A stretch of 64,000 bases of DNA from Rhizobium sp. N324 (GCF_001664485.1 NZ_CP013630.1:2421001-2485000); one strand, 5' to 3'. Positions 27,206 through 37,851 are shown, numbered from the stretch's first letter. Program-made: numbers and translations. The notes: generated from the sequence alone by a model not told the origin.

Positions 27206-28624
27206 ATGACAAATTGGCTTCCTGATCTTTCCCGCGGTTCCGGGCCGGTCTATCTCCGGCTTGCCGACAGCATCGAATCGGCGATTTCAACCGGCGCCCT
27301 GCCCGCCGGCAGCAAATTGCCGCCGCAACGCAACCTCGCCTATGATATCGGGGTGACAATCGGCACGATCGGCCGCGCTTATGCGCTGGTGCACGAACGT
27401 GGCCTGGTCGCCGGCGAGGTCGGGCGCGGCACTTATGTGCTGAACCGCTCGGAGACGCCGCCCGGCGAACAGGCCGACCCGTTGACGGTCTCGCTCGGCA
27501 GCACCCGCCTCCGCGATGCGCCGGCAAACAAGATCCGCTTCGACACCACCGCCGCCCCCGATCTCGGCCAGGGCAAGATCATAGCCGGCATCCTTTCCGA
27601 GATCGGCGAGCAGCATCTTGCCGAAATCTCCTCCTATTCCCGCAGTTTTCCGGGCAACTGGTTCGAGGCCGGCCGCCGCTGGCTGGCCCGCAGCGGCTGG
27701 ACGCCGGAAGCCGAAAACATCGTGCCGACGCTCGGCGCCCATGCGGCGGCGGTCGCCGTCATCGCCGCCGTCTCGGTCCCGGGCGACAAGATCGTCTTCG
27801 AGGACCTCACCTATACCCAGGTCAGCCGCAGCGCTCGCCTTCTCGGCCGCCGCACGCTGACGGTCGATTCCGATGAACACGGTGTGATCCCGGAGGATTT
27901 TGAGCGGCTCTGCCAGCAGCAGCATCCAAAGCTCGCCTTCCTCATGCCGACCATCCACAATCCCACCGTGACGATCATGCCCTATGAACGGCGTGCGGCA
28001 ATTGCTGCAATCGCCAGGAAACACGGCGTCTGGCTGATCGAGGACGATCTCTACGGCGGCATGGCCGACGACGACACGCCGCTCATCGCCTCGCTAGCAC
28101 CCGATCGCACCTTCCTCGTCAGCGGCCTGTCGAAATCCGTCGCCGCCGGGGTACGCGGCGGCTGGGTCGCCTGCCCGCCGCATTTCGCCCAGCGCATCAG
28201 GGTAACGCACAGGATGATCACCGGTGGGCTGCCCTTCATCCTGGCGGAAACCTGTGCGCGTCTCGTCGAAAGCGGCACGGCGCACGCGATCCGCAAACAG
28301 AGTGTCGAAGAACTCTCCCGACGCGTCCGGCTCGCCCGCGAGCAACTGCAAGGCTTCGATTTCCAATCGCACCCGCACGCGCCTTTCCTCTGGCTGAAAC
28401 TGCCGGAGCCATGGATGTCCGGCACGTTCAAGAACGCCGCCTACCGCGATGGCGTCCTGGTCGATGACGAGGATGAGTTCAAGGCAGCGCGCGGCGAGAA
28501 AATCTATCACCGCGTTCGCATCGGCTTCTCCTCGCCGAAATCGGAGCAGGAACTGGTCTCCGGCCTGATGATCCTGCGGCGGCTGCTGGAAAATGGCGGC
28601 TCCGCCTATGATGGTGAAATATGA
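27206..28624 (+). CDS. MocR-type regulator: GntR HTH fused to PLP aminotransferase-like domain
   Basis: The 472-aa protein has an N-terminal GntR winged helix (about 1-80: GPVYLRLADSIESAISTG, KLPPQRNLAYDIGVTIGTIG, RGTYVLNR). A fold-type I aminotransferase domain follows. The PLP-binding lysine is in FLVSGLSKSVAAGVRGGWVA, with PTIHNPTVTIM and LIEDDLYGG as cofactor contacts. MocR proteins sense PLP, amino acids or related amines. Neither pdxS/T nor a GABA pathway is adjacent; the divergent neighbour is a DUF1127 gene. No clear ribosome binding site is visible before the ATG, in keeping with a leaderless message. Confidence 0.92.
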   Translation: MTNWLPDLSRGSGPVYLRLADSIESAISTGALPAGSKLPPQRNLAYDIGVTIGTIGRAYALVHERGLVAGEVGRGTYVLNRSETPPGEQADPLTVSLGSTRLRDAPANKIRFDTTAAPDLGQGKIIAGILSEIGEQHLAEISSYSRSFPGNWFEAGRRWLARSGWTPEAENIVPTLGAHAAAVAVIAAVSVPGDKIVFEDLTYTQVSRSARLLGRRTLTVDSDEHGVIPEDFERLCQQQHPKLAFLMPTIHNPTVTIMPYERRAAIAAIARKHGVWLIEDDLYGGMADDDTPLIASLAPDRTFLVSGLSKSVAAGVRGGWVACPPHFAQRIRVTHRMITGGLPFILAETCARLVESGTAHAIRKQSVEELSRRVRLAREQLQGFDFQSHPHAPFLWLKLPEPWMSGTFKNAAYRDGVLVDDEDEFKAARGEKIYHRVRIGFSSPKSEQELVSGLMILRRLLENGGSAYDGEI

Positions 28625-28746
28625 GGTGTTGCAGATACACGTCATAAATCGGAAAAACGCTGAAGCCGGTTCGCAATCGCTTCACCGACTCAACCTCCAT
28701 GCTACCTCTTTGTTATTCCCGCCTGACGCGAATCAAAGGACAGCAA

Positions 28747-29325
28747 ATGAGGGTCGACTTTGGAAGGATCGCGTCGCGTTTTTTGAGTACGGCGTCGTTG
28801 GCGGCGGTGGCCGGCACCTTGCTGGCAGGCTCGGCGAATGCCGGCGAGCAGATATTCGATGAACTGCGTTTCGGCCTCTCGACGTCGGTGCAATCCGGCC
28901 ACTCCAGGGAAGACGGCGTCTTTCCCGAGATCACCGCTCTTTTCGATCCTTTCGGCTACGACGCTGCCGTCGGCTGGCAGCAGCAGTTGCTGCATTCCCG
29001 CGTCCATCTCGGCACTTCGATCGGCACATCAGGCGAGGCCACGCAATTCTTCACGGGCTTCACCTGGACCGTCAACTTCAACGAGAAGCTTTTTGCCGAA
29101 GCCGGCTTCGGCGGCGTCATCCATACCGGCGACCTCGAGGGCGATGGTGATGGCCCTGAACTCGGCTGTCGCGTTCTCTTCCACGAATATGCCGGCGCCG
29201 GCTACCGTTTCACCCCGCATTGGAACGTGATGGCCCAGATCGCCCACTCCTCGCATGCCAACCTCTGCGACGGCCCGAACGACGGCATGACACGCGCCGG
29301 CCTGCAGATCGGCTATAAGTTCTGA
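28747..29325 (+). CDS. PagL-like lipid A 3-O-deacylase / acyloxyacyl hydrolase family
   Basis: The 192-residue outer-membrane beta-barrel precursor has a signal peptide (about 1-32, ending SANAG). Amphipathic strands follow, and the C-terminus RAGLQIGYKF ends in the aromatic residue usual for outer-membrane barrels. The PagL active site is recognisable as IAHSSHANLC (H167, S169). In characterised PagL a Glu lies 12 residues after the Ser; here that position is Met181, so the acidic partner is not obvious. ATG 28747 has AAAGGA upstream. A hairpin follows the gene. Confidence 0.8.
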   Translation: MRVDFGRIASRFLSTASLAAVAGTLLAGSANAGEQIFDELRFGLSTSVQSGHSREDGVFPEITALFDPFGYDAAVGWQQQLLHSRVHLGTSIGTSGEATQFFTGFTWTVNFNEKLFAEAGFGGVIHTGDLEGDGDGPELGCRVLFHEYAGAGYRFTPHWNVMAQIAHSSHANLCDGPNDGMTRAGLQIGYKF

Positions 29326-29374
29326 GCGGCGAGAGCCTTTCTGAGAAAGGCCTGCCTGCCCCTGTGAACTGCCC

Positions 29375-29408
29375 CCCGAAGTTGGGTGTCCAACTTCGGG
29401 AGTCTTTC
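29375..29408 (+). terminator. Hairpin terminator between the pagL-like gene and purL
   Basis: CCCGAAGTTGG (29375-29385) pairs perfectly with CCAACTTCGGG (29390-29400) over a 4-base loop and is followed by AGTCTTTC, a weak T-rich tail. It most simply terminates the upstream gene. Its position 96 bases before purL also allows an attenuator role. Confidence 0.65.
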
Positions 29409-29456
29409 ACTGTGTTGACGGCGGGCTTTTTTCTGTCGCGCATCGCCGCGACATAA

Positions 29457-31727
<2,271 letters not shown>

Positions 31728-31746
31728 TGCGCAAGGAGTAACGATC

Positions 31747-31980
31747 ATGGCCATGAAACCCGGCGATATCGAAGACATGATCAAGGCTGGGATTCCCGGT
31801 GCCAAGGTGACGATCCGCGATCTGGCGGGCGACGGCGACCACTACGCCGCCGAAGTCGTCGCCGAAGCCTTCCGCGGCAAGAGCCGCGTGCAGCAGCACC
31901 AGATGGTCTACGAAGCACTGAAGGGCAATATGGGCGGCGTGTTGCACGCACTCGCGCTGCAGACCTCGGCGCCGGATTGA
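31747..31980 (+). CDS. BolA family protein
   Basis: The 77-residue single-domain protein contains GDIEDMIKAGIPGAKVTIRD, DGDHYAAEVVAEAFRGKSRV and QQHQMVYEALKGNMGG, the BolA fold with the conserved His of BolA-glutaredoxin [2Fe-2S] complexes. AAGGAG precedes the ATG. It probably partners the CGFS glutaredoxin encoded about 2.3 kb downstream and is likely co-transcribed with purL. Confidence 0.93.
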   Translation: MAMKPGDIEDMIKAGIPGAKVTIRDLAGDGDHYAAEVVAEAFRGKSRVQQHQMVYEALKGNMGGVLHALALQTSAPD

Positions 31981-32001
31981 CCGGCTGCGATGAACCGGCC
32001 C

Positions 32002-32037
32002 GGCAGGAAGACTTTTCCTGCCAGGCCCTTGTTTTTT
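32002..32037 (+). terminator. Terminator-like hairpin after the bolA-like gene
   Basis: GGCAGGAA and TTCCTGCC form an 8-bp stem with a 5-base loop, followed about ten bases later by TGTTTTTT. Confidence 0.6.
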
Positions 32038-32096
32038 GCGGACGCGCGGTGATTCCCAAAGACGTCCGGATTTACGGCGCCCTCAGTTCCAACCTC

Positions 32097-32247
32097 CCTC
32101 ATTCCTGTCCTCGGGCTTTGACCTGAGGGATGTCACAGGAATCCAGCCACCGCGCGTCGGCGCGGTGATTGACTCACCTGTTTCGAAGGTCTTTCGCGCC
32201 CAAGGACTTGGGCGCACTGGATTCCTGTGGCGAGCACAGGAATGAGG
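32097..32247. repeat. Nested inverted-repeat element, about 150 bp
   Basis: This fills most of the 375-base gap between the bolA-like gene and the hydrolase. Outer arms CCTCATTCCTGT (32097-32108) and ACAGGAATGAGG (32236-32247) are perfect complements. Inner arms CACAGGAATCCA (32134-32145) and TGGATTCCTGTG (32218-32229) are also perfect. The loop region holds further short palindromes. I see no coding frame in the gap. Confidence 0.75.
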
Positions 32248-32355
32248 AGTGCGCAGTAACGGTCTAACCTAAATCGAGCACTTCACGTGAGGACTGCTCT
32301 TGCCTAAAAGGCTCGACGTGTCTCCCAGCATCTCGCTACCCGGATAGCACAACCC

Positions 32356-33651
32356 TCACCCGGGCATTCTCTTAGCGTCCGAATCGGCAAATACCGACGC
32401 CGGCGTCGGACCCGATGTCATCAGCGTGAAGTCGAAAGGCGCCTGCAGATCCGGCCCCAGCACATATTGCCGGTGGACGCGCAGCTGGTCCTTTCGGATC
32501 CTGCGGTAGCGCTCGCGCGTCAGCATCTGCTTGACGCGGATCAGGATCATCTTTGCCGGCGGTGCATCGGCATGGCCGGACACGGCGACGACCGGCACCT
32601 TGTAGAAATTGATCGAATCCGTCAGGCACTGCACGTCGAGCCAGGAAATATCCGGACAGCAGGCGATCAGCCCGACACGGGCGCGCAGCATCCTTGCCGA
32701 TGACAGCAGCGCGCATTGCAGAATGGCGCTGCCGAGAGTTGCAAACACCACGCGTTTGCCCTTGAAAATCTCCGGCTCCCTTTCCAGCAAGATGCCGATG
32801 ACATGGGCGGCCACATTCGATCCCATGCTGTGCGAGGAGATCACATACTCGTCTGCTTCTTCGGTGAGGGCCTCACGCACGGCCGTCGCCCGGTCTTCCA
32901 GCCAGTCGTTGAAATCGGCCCGATCCATCCGGCCGAGCGCCACCGCCATTTTCCAATCGGCAAAAAGATGCAGCGTATGAAAGCGTTCGGAAAACGGCAG
33001 GAAGGCGAAAATGAAGAAGCAGAGCCCCAGCGGCCCGCTCCAGAGCATGTGCCAGGGAGAAAAGCCGAGACTATAGGGCATGACGGCGATCTGCGCCGTC
33101 AGCGCCATCGCCAGTGCAGTCAGCAGAAACGGAAAGAGGAAGAACAGGCCGAAGCGCCAGGCATGACGGAAATATCCCCGCATCCCGCCTTCGAGCATGA
33201 TCTGAGCGCAACTGCGAAAGCCTGCAATGATCTGGCTCACAGTGTTGCCGCTGCGCAGGCTGCGGACGAACATATCGTGATCGACCATGTGGATCCGGCT
33301 CTTCGCCTGCCAACCGGGAGAACCGGTTTCCCCGGACGCCGCATTGCCGGCTGTCCCGGACGCCGCATTGCCGGCTGTCCCGGACGCCGCATCGCCGGCT
33401 GTCCCGGACGCCGCATCGCCGGCTGTCCCGGACGCCGCATCGCCGGCTGTCCCAGGCGCCCCGCCACCGTCCGTCGTGACTTCGAAACTCAGGGGATCGC
33501 TTCCCGCCGCAAAGGCTCCGATCTCAACCGAATAGCCCCAGACAGCAGCGCTCTGCTTGGCAGAACGTTCGTAGCGCGCCCTGTGGGCGGCGCCATCGAG
33601 CGGCTCGAAGCCGGGGAAATGCAGGACGACCCGCTTCTCGATCAGTTTCAT
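32356..33651 (-). CDS. Membrane-anchored alpha/beta-hydrolase-like protein with in-frame repeats
   Basis: The 431-aa protein begins KLIEKRVVLHFPGFEPLD, a hydrolase-like first strand, followed by a low-complexity insert of ASGTAGDA/ASGTAGNA octapeptides encoded by a 24-bp tandem repeat. Two transmembrane helices come next (FGLFFLFPFLLTALAMALTA and MLWSGPLGLCFFIFAFLPF). The C-terminal half contains EYVISSHSMGSNVAAHVIG, a serine-nucleophile elbow, and VVFATLGSAILQCAL. It is likely an inner-membrane serine hydrolase of unknown substrate. ATG 33651 has GGAAGG upstream. The gene opposes its neighbours and separates bolA from grxD. Confidence 0.75.
   Translation of the reverse strand: MKLIEKRVVLHFPGFEPLDGAAHRARYERSAKQSAAVWGYSVEIGAFAAGSDPLSFEVTTDGGGAPGTAGDAASGTAGDAASGTAGDAASGTAGNAASGTAGNAASGETGSPGWQAKSRIHMVDHDMFVRSLRSGNTVSQIIAGFRSCAQIMLEGGMRGYFRHAWRFGLFFLFPFLLTALAMALTAQIAVMPYSLGFSPWHMLWSGPLGLCFFIFAFLPFSERFHTLHLFADWKMAVALGRMDRADFNDWLEDRATAVREALTEEADEYVISSHSMGSNVAAHVIGILLEREPEIFKGKRVVFATLGSAILQCALLSSARMLRARVGLIACCPDISWLDVQCLTDSINFYKVPVVAVSGHADAPPAKMILIRVKQMLTRERYRRIRKDQLRVHRQYVLGPDLQAPFDFTLMTSGPTPASVFADSDAKRMPG
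33332..33455. repeat. Five perfect-length 24-bp tandem repeats inside a coding region
   Basis: Units begin at 33332, 33356, 33380, 33404 and 33428, sharing CCGGACGCCGCAT then T or C, then GCCGGCTGTC. Only one base varies among the five units. A degenerate sixth unit starts at 33452. Each unit adds eight residues in frame to the minus-strand hydrolase, so copy number can vary without a frameshift. Confidence 0.92.
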
Positions 33652-33813
33652 TCCACCTTCCGGCCGGCGAATGGCCGGCATGTTGCTGCGATCCGGCTGC
33701 TCCGCCGCCAATATCGGCAAAATGCAGCTTTGGTCTCGAAGCCGCCTTGCTAACCGAACTCATCCGGAATTCAATAGCAGGCATGTCGTTTCCACCATGA
33801 ACGGAGGGGTTTT

Positions 33814-34062
33814 GTGGCCGATCTTGTCAAAGAATTGATATCGGGCGTCGTCGACAGCGTGCTGAAGGAAATCCTGAAGAAAACCACCGGCCGCACCGCG
33901 ACGAAGCGCAAGAAGCGTAAAACGCGCAATGCATCGGCGACCGCCGCAGCGCGCAAGCGAGGCTCGACCGCCCGCAAGACGGCGGCGACACGCAAACCCG
34001 CCCGCAAACAGGTCAGCAAGCGCCGCACCGCCGCCGTCCGCAGCCGTCAGCGTCGCAGTTGA
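33814..34062 (+). CDS. Small Lys/Arg/Ala-rich histone-like protein
   Basis: The 82-residue protein starts at GTG 33814 with a strong GGAGGGG site. The first ~25 residues (ADLVKELISGVVDSVLKEIL) form an amphipathic helix. The rest is a tail of Lys, Arg, Ala, Thr and Ser with blocks such as RKKRKTRNA and RKTAATRKPARKQ, resembling the C-terminal tails of histone H1-like or HU-extension proteins. Nucleic-acid binding is inferred from composition only. A terminator-like hairpin lies about 70 bases downstream. Confidence 0.7.
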   Translation: MADLVKELISGVVDSVLKEILKKTTGRTATKRKKRKTRNASATAAARKRGSTARKTAATRKPARKQVSKRRTAAVRSRQRRS

Positions 34063-34128
34063 GGCTGGCGCGCAGCGCCTATCTCGCCCATCAACCGTAA
34101 CGCGACGGCAACAATCCCGGAGTGGCCT

Positions 34129-34149
34129 GACCAGATTGGTCTTTTTTTG
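34129..34149 (+). terminator. Intrinsic terminator after the basic protein gene
   Basis: GACCA, loop GAT, TGGTC, then a run of T residues. The stem is short, but the tract is clear and separates this gene from grxD. Confidence 0.6.
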
Positions 34150-34244
34150 GTTTGGGCGGGTGGAATTCCTGCCGCCACATGCTATCTAAAGACAACGATT
34201 GAAACGGCGGGCCTTTAACCCGCCTGTTGAAAGGATCAGGTTCT

Positions 34245-34580
34245 ATGAGCGGCATTCACGAATTCATCGACAACGAAATCAAGAGCAACGACGTCGTCCT
34301 CTTCATGAAGGGCACGCCGCAGTTTCCGCAGTGCGGTTTCTCCGGGCAGGTCGTGCAGATTCTCGATTACATCGGCGTCGACTACAAAGGCGTCAACGTG
34401 CTCGCCGATTCGGAGATCCGCCAAGGGATCAAGGAATATTCCAACTGGCCGACGATCCCGCAGCTTTACATCAAGGGTGAGTTTGTCGGCGGCTGCGACA
34501 TCGTCCGGGAAATGTTCCAGGCCGGTGAGTTGCAGCAGCATCTCCAGGAAAACGGCATCACCGTGCGCGGCGCCGCCTGA
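34245..34580 (+). CDS. grxD: Monothiol CGFS glutaredoxin, Grx4/GrxD type
   Basis: The 111-residue protein has [20 protein letters not shown] containing the CGFS active site, [20 protein letters not shown] (glutathione and substrate loop), and the usual length. Such proteins carry a glutathione-ligated [2Fe-2S] cluster, often together with a BolA partner, and deliver it in the cytoplasm. ATG 34245 has AAGGATCAGG upstream. A GC-rich hairpin (GGCGGG/CCCGCC, about 34207-34224) sits in its leader. Confidence 0.95.
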   Translation: MSGIHEFIDNEIKSNDVVLFMKGTPQFPQCGFSGQVVQILDYIGVDYKGVNVLADSEIRQGIKEYSNWPTIPQLYIKGEFVGGCDIVREMFQAGELQQHLQENGITVRGAA

Positions 34581-34676
34581 CCGGTCACCGGACGTCCGCC
34601 CGGTTTCCAAATCTGTAATCTTGAGTCCGAGGCGCTGCGGCTAGCAGCGCCTTAGCCTGTTTATGGGAAATTCATT

Positions 34677-35924
34677 GTGACAGATTCATCACAAGCCGTG
34701 TCCGCGGGCCGCCTGCCCATGGGCAAGCGTGAATTTATCGCGCTTGCCGCCTTTCTCATGGCCGTCAACTCCTTGGCGATCGATATCATGCTGCCGGCCC
34801 TGCAGCAGATCGGCGCGAGCCTCGGCGTCGAGAGTGAAAATCACCGCCAGTTCGTCGTCTCCACCTATCTGCTCGGCTTCGGCTGTGCCCAATTGTTCTA
34901 CGGGCCGCTGTCTGACCGTTTCGGCCGCCGCACGCCGCTGTTGGTCGGTCTCGTCATCTACATTCTTTCCGCCGTCAGTATCGTCTTCGTCCCCTCCTTC
35001 GCGGGCTTGCTCGCCCTGCGCTTCGTCCAGGGCGTCGGTTCGGCGGCAACCCGTGTCATCACCGTCTCCATTGTGCGCGATATCTATGGCGGCCGGCAGA
35101 TGGCCGAAGTCATGTCGCTGATCATGATGGTCTTCATGATCGTGCCGGTGATTGCACCCGGCACCGGCCAGATCGTCATGTTCTTCGGCAACTGGCACCT
35201 GATCTTCCTCTTCATCGCCGCCATGGCGACTGCAATCGCCGTCTGGGCCTATCTCCGCCTGCCGGAGACCCTGCATCCGACCAATGTCCGCCCCTTCACC
35301 GCCCGCTCGATCTTCGGCGCCTTCAAGCTGGTGCTGACCAATCGCATCGCCCTCTGCTACACCATCGCCAGCACCTTCATCTTCGGCGCGCTGTTCGGCT
35401 TCATCAATTCGGCCCAGCAGGTCTATGTCGGCATTTACGATCTCGGCGTCTATTTCCCCTTCGCCTTTGCCGGCGTGGCGATCTTCATGTCGCTGTCGTC
35501 CTTCTTCAACTCGCGCTTCGTCGGCAAGCTCGGCATGCGCCGCTTGTCGCACGGTTCGCTCATCGGCTTCATCACCATCAACACCATCTGGCTGATCGTC
35601 CAGATGGCGAGCGCCGAGCCAATGCCGTTTGCGCTGTTCATCTCCTTCTTCGGCCTGGCCATGTTCCAGTTCGGCTGGATCGGCTCGAACTTCAATTCGC
35701 TCGCCATGGAGCCGCTCGGCCACGTCGCCGGCACCGCCTCCTCCGTCCTCGGCTTCATGAGCACGGTCGGCGGCGCCCTGATCGGCGCCGGCATCGGCCA
35801 GGCCTTCGACGGCACCGCGCTGCCGATGGTCGCCGGTTATTTCATCGTGTCGATCATCGGGCTTATCTTCGTGCTGATCGCCGAAAAGGGCCGCCTCTTT
35901 CAGCAGCAGAATCCTGCCGTCTGA
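34677..35924 (+). CDS. Bcr/CflA-type MFS drug efflux transporter
   Basis: The 415-aa protein has 12 predicted transmembrane helices. LAIDIMLPALQQIG in helix 1, and GFGCAQLFYGPLSDRFGRRTPL (helix 2 to the loop signature GPLSDRFGRR) are typical of the DHA1 Bcr/CflA group of proton-drug antiporters in the inner membrane. The start is GTG 34677 with GGGA upstream. A close paralogue follows 35 bases downstream, probably in the same transcript. The substrate is unknown. Confidence 0.9.
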   Translation: MTDSSQAVSAGRLPMGKREFIALAAFLMAVNSLAIDIMLPALQQIGASLGVESENHRQFVVSTYLLGFGCAQLFYGPLSDRFGRRTPLLVGLVIYILSAVSIVFVPSFAGLLALRFVQGVGSAATRVITVSIVRDIYGGRQMAEVMSLIMMVFMIVPVIAPGTGQIVMFFGNWHLIFLFIAAMATAIAVWAYLRLPETLHPTNVRPFTARSIFGAFKLVLTNRIALCYTIASTFIFGALFGFINSAQQVYVGIYDLGVYFPFAFAGVAIFMSLSSFFNSRFVGKLGMRRLSHGSLIGFITINTIWLIVQMASAEPMPFALFISFFGLAMFQFGWIGSNFNSLAMEPLGHVAGTASSVLGFMSTVGGALIGAGIGQAFDGTALPMVAGYFIVSIIGLIFVLIAEKGRLFQQQNPAV

Positions 35925-35959
35925 ACGGCCCACCTCCTCCGCATCCGGGATTTCACCAC

Positions 35960-37240
35960 ATGACGCCGCCGCATAAACCGCACCAGGAAAACCAGGGCTC
36001 CCGCCGCATCGGCATGGGTTTCGGCGAGTTCGTCGTCACCATTGCCATCATGACCGCCAGCATCGCCATGGCCATCGACAGCATGCTGCCGGCATTGCCC
36101 AATATCGGCCATTCCCTCGGCGTCACCAACACCAACGACGCGCAGCTCATCATCGGCGTGTTCTTCCTGGGCTTCGGCGTCTCGCAGATATTCTTCGGCA
36201 GCCTTTCGGATACGTTCGGCCGCCGCAACATTTTGCTTGGCGGCCTGGTTTGCTACGTGGTTGGAATGTTTGCCGCCGCAGCAACCGGCAGTTTCGAAAT
36301 GCTGCTCCTCATGCGCTTCGTTCAGGGCGTGGGCGGTGCCGCCGTGCGCATCACCACCATGGCCATCGTGCGCGACTGCTTCGGCGGCCGCGAGATGGCG
36401 CGTGTCATGTCCTATGTCATGATCGTCTTCATGATCGTGCCGATCGTCGCGCCATCCATCGGCCAGCTCATCATCCTCTATGCCAACTGGCACTGGATCT
36501 TCATCCTGCTCGGCATCACCGCCACCATCCTGTTCATCTGGGCGTTCCTGCGCCTGAAGGAATCGCTGCCGCCGGAAGAGCGCCTGCCGCTGTCGGTCGG
36601 TTCCGTCCTCGACGGCTTCAAGACCGTGCTCACCAACCGCATCACCTGCGGCTACATGGTTGGCCTCACCATGTTCACCGGCGTCATCAGCGCCTATGTG
36701 ATCTCGGTGCAGCAGGTTTTCGGCGAGGTCTATGGCCTCGGCGACTGGCTGCCGATCGCCTTTGCGGCGACCGCCGGCGGCATCGCCGTCGCCAATTTCG
36801 CCAACGGCTTCTTCGTCCGCAAATTCGGCATGCGCCGCATCTCGCACGCCGCCCTGCTGATCTTTACGGCGCTGTCGGCTCTCGGCTTCTTCATTTCGCT
36901 GGCCGCCAAGCCGGATTTCGCCATCGCCTATGGCATCTTCACGATCGTGCTGATGATGTTTGCCGTCATCGCCACCAATTTCACCGCCATCAGCCTGGAG
37001 CCGATGGGCAATCTCGCCGGCACCGCCACCGCCGTCACCGGCTTCGTCTCAACGACATTCGGAGCCATTCTCGGCGGCCTGGTCGGCCAGATGTTCAACG
37101 GCACGGTCCAGCCCCTCCTCGGCGGCTTCGCGCTGTTCGGCGTGGTGACGATCGCCGCCACCCTCTGGGCTGAAAACGGAAAGCTCTTCACCCACCCGGG
37201 CGACAGCCCGCAGCTCGATCCGGGTGCGGCCCACTTCTGA
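35960..37240 (+). CDS. Second Bcr/CflA-type MFS transporter (tandem paralogue)
   Basis: The 426-residue protein follows the same plan as its upstream neighbour: AMAIDSMLPALPNIGHSLG, GFGVSQIFFGSLSDTFGRRN, MRFVQGVGGAAVRITTMAIV and the same order of helices. The shared blocks indicate a tandem duplication that has diverged. It is predicted to be an inner-membrane antiporter of unknown drug or metabolite. The ribosome binding site is weak, so translation may depend on the upstream gene. Confidence 0.9.
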   Translation: MTPPHKPHQENQGSRRIGMGFGEFVVTIAIMTASIAMAIDSMLPALPNIGHSLGVTNTNDAQLIIGVFFLGFGVSQIFFGSLSDTFGRRNILLGGLVCYVVGMFAAAATGSFEMLLLMRFVQGVGGAAVRITTMAIVRDCFGGREMARVMSYVMIVFMIVPIVAPSIGQLIILYANWHWIFILLGITATILFIWAFLRLKESLPPEERLPLSVGSVLDGFKTVLTNRITCGYMVGLTMFTGVISAYVISVQQVFGEVYGLGDWLPIAFAATAGGIAVANFANGFFVRKFGMRRISHAALLIFTALSALGFFISLAAKPDFAIAYGIFTIVLMMFAVIATNFTAISLEPMGNLAGTATAVTGFVSTTFGAILGGLVGQMFNGTVQPLLGGFALFGVVTIAATLWAENGKLFTHPGDSPQLDPGAAHF

Positions 37241-37278
37241 CGGTGACAATCATCAGAGGCAACGCGAAAGGCATGGCG

Positions 37279-37755
37279 ATGGACGACCCGATTCTGATCA
37301 GGCCTTACGCGCCAAGCGACGCGGACGCGACGATTGAGATTTTTCTGCGCGCCATCCAGGAAGTCTCGTCGAAAGACTATTCGCCTGCTCAGATCGAAGC
37401 TTGGGCAAAGGTCGAAGATCGCAGTCTTTGGGCGGAGCGAAGGATAAGCAGGCCAGCCTGGATCGCGGAAATCGATGGCGCGACGGTGGGCTTTTCCGAT
37501 CTGACCGGCGACGGATGTCTGGATATGATGTTCGTCCACCCTGAGTTCCAGGGACTCGGAATTGCAAGCCGCCTCTTAGGCAGGGTGGAGGAGCAAGCTC
37601 TGAAGCTCGGCTTCAAGCGAATTTATACGGAAGCCAGCAGAACCGCCCGCCCGTTTTTCGAAGGCAAGGGTTTCCGTGTGATAACCAGGCAAACCGTCGA
37701 GAAACGCGGGCAAAGCCTGGAGAATTTCCTCATGGAAAAGCTCTACGCGGAATAG
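37279..37755 (+). CDS. GNAT family N-acetyltransferase
   Basis: The 158-residue protein shows the GNAT core: ILIRPYAPSDADATIEIF at the start, MMFVHPEFQGLGIASRLLGR (acetyl-CoA pyrophosphate loop QGLGIA), and FFEGKGFRVITRQTVEKRGQ at the end. It resembles YafP-like enzymes. ATG 37279 is preferred because GAAAGG lies seven bases upstream; earlier starts at 37243 and 37273 lack proper spacing. The acceptor substrate is unknown. Confidence 0.88.
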   Translation: MDDPILIRPYAPSDADATIEIFLRAIQEVSSKDYSPAQIEAWAKVEDRSLWAERRISRPAWIAEIDGATVGFSDLTGDGCLDMMFVHPEFQGLGIASRLLGRVEEQALKLGFKRIYTEASRTARPFFEGKGFRVITRQTVEKRGQSLENFLMEKLYAE

Positions 37756-37851
37756 GGCCGAACTACCGATACGCGTCATCGAACGAAGCCGGCGGCCCCC
37801 GTTGCAGGCTACCTCAGCAAAATCGGCGTCCTGCGGCCCGGTTGCATGCCT

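Noticed and set aside
33332..33455. CRISPR array
   Set aside because: The units are directly abutting 24-bp repeats without unique spacers, in frame inside a gene, with no cas genes.
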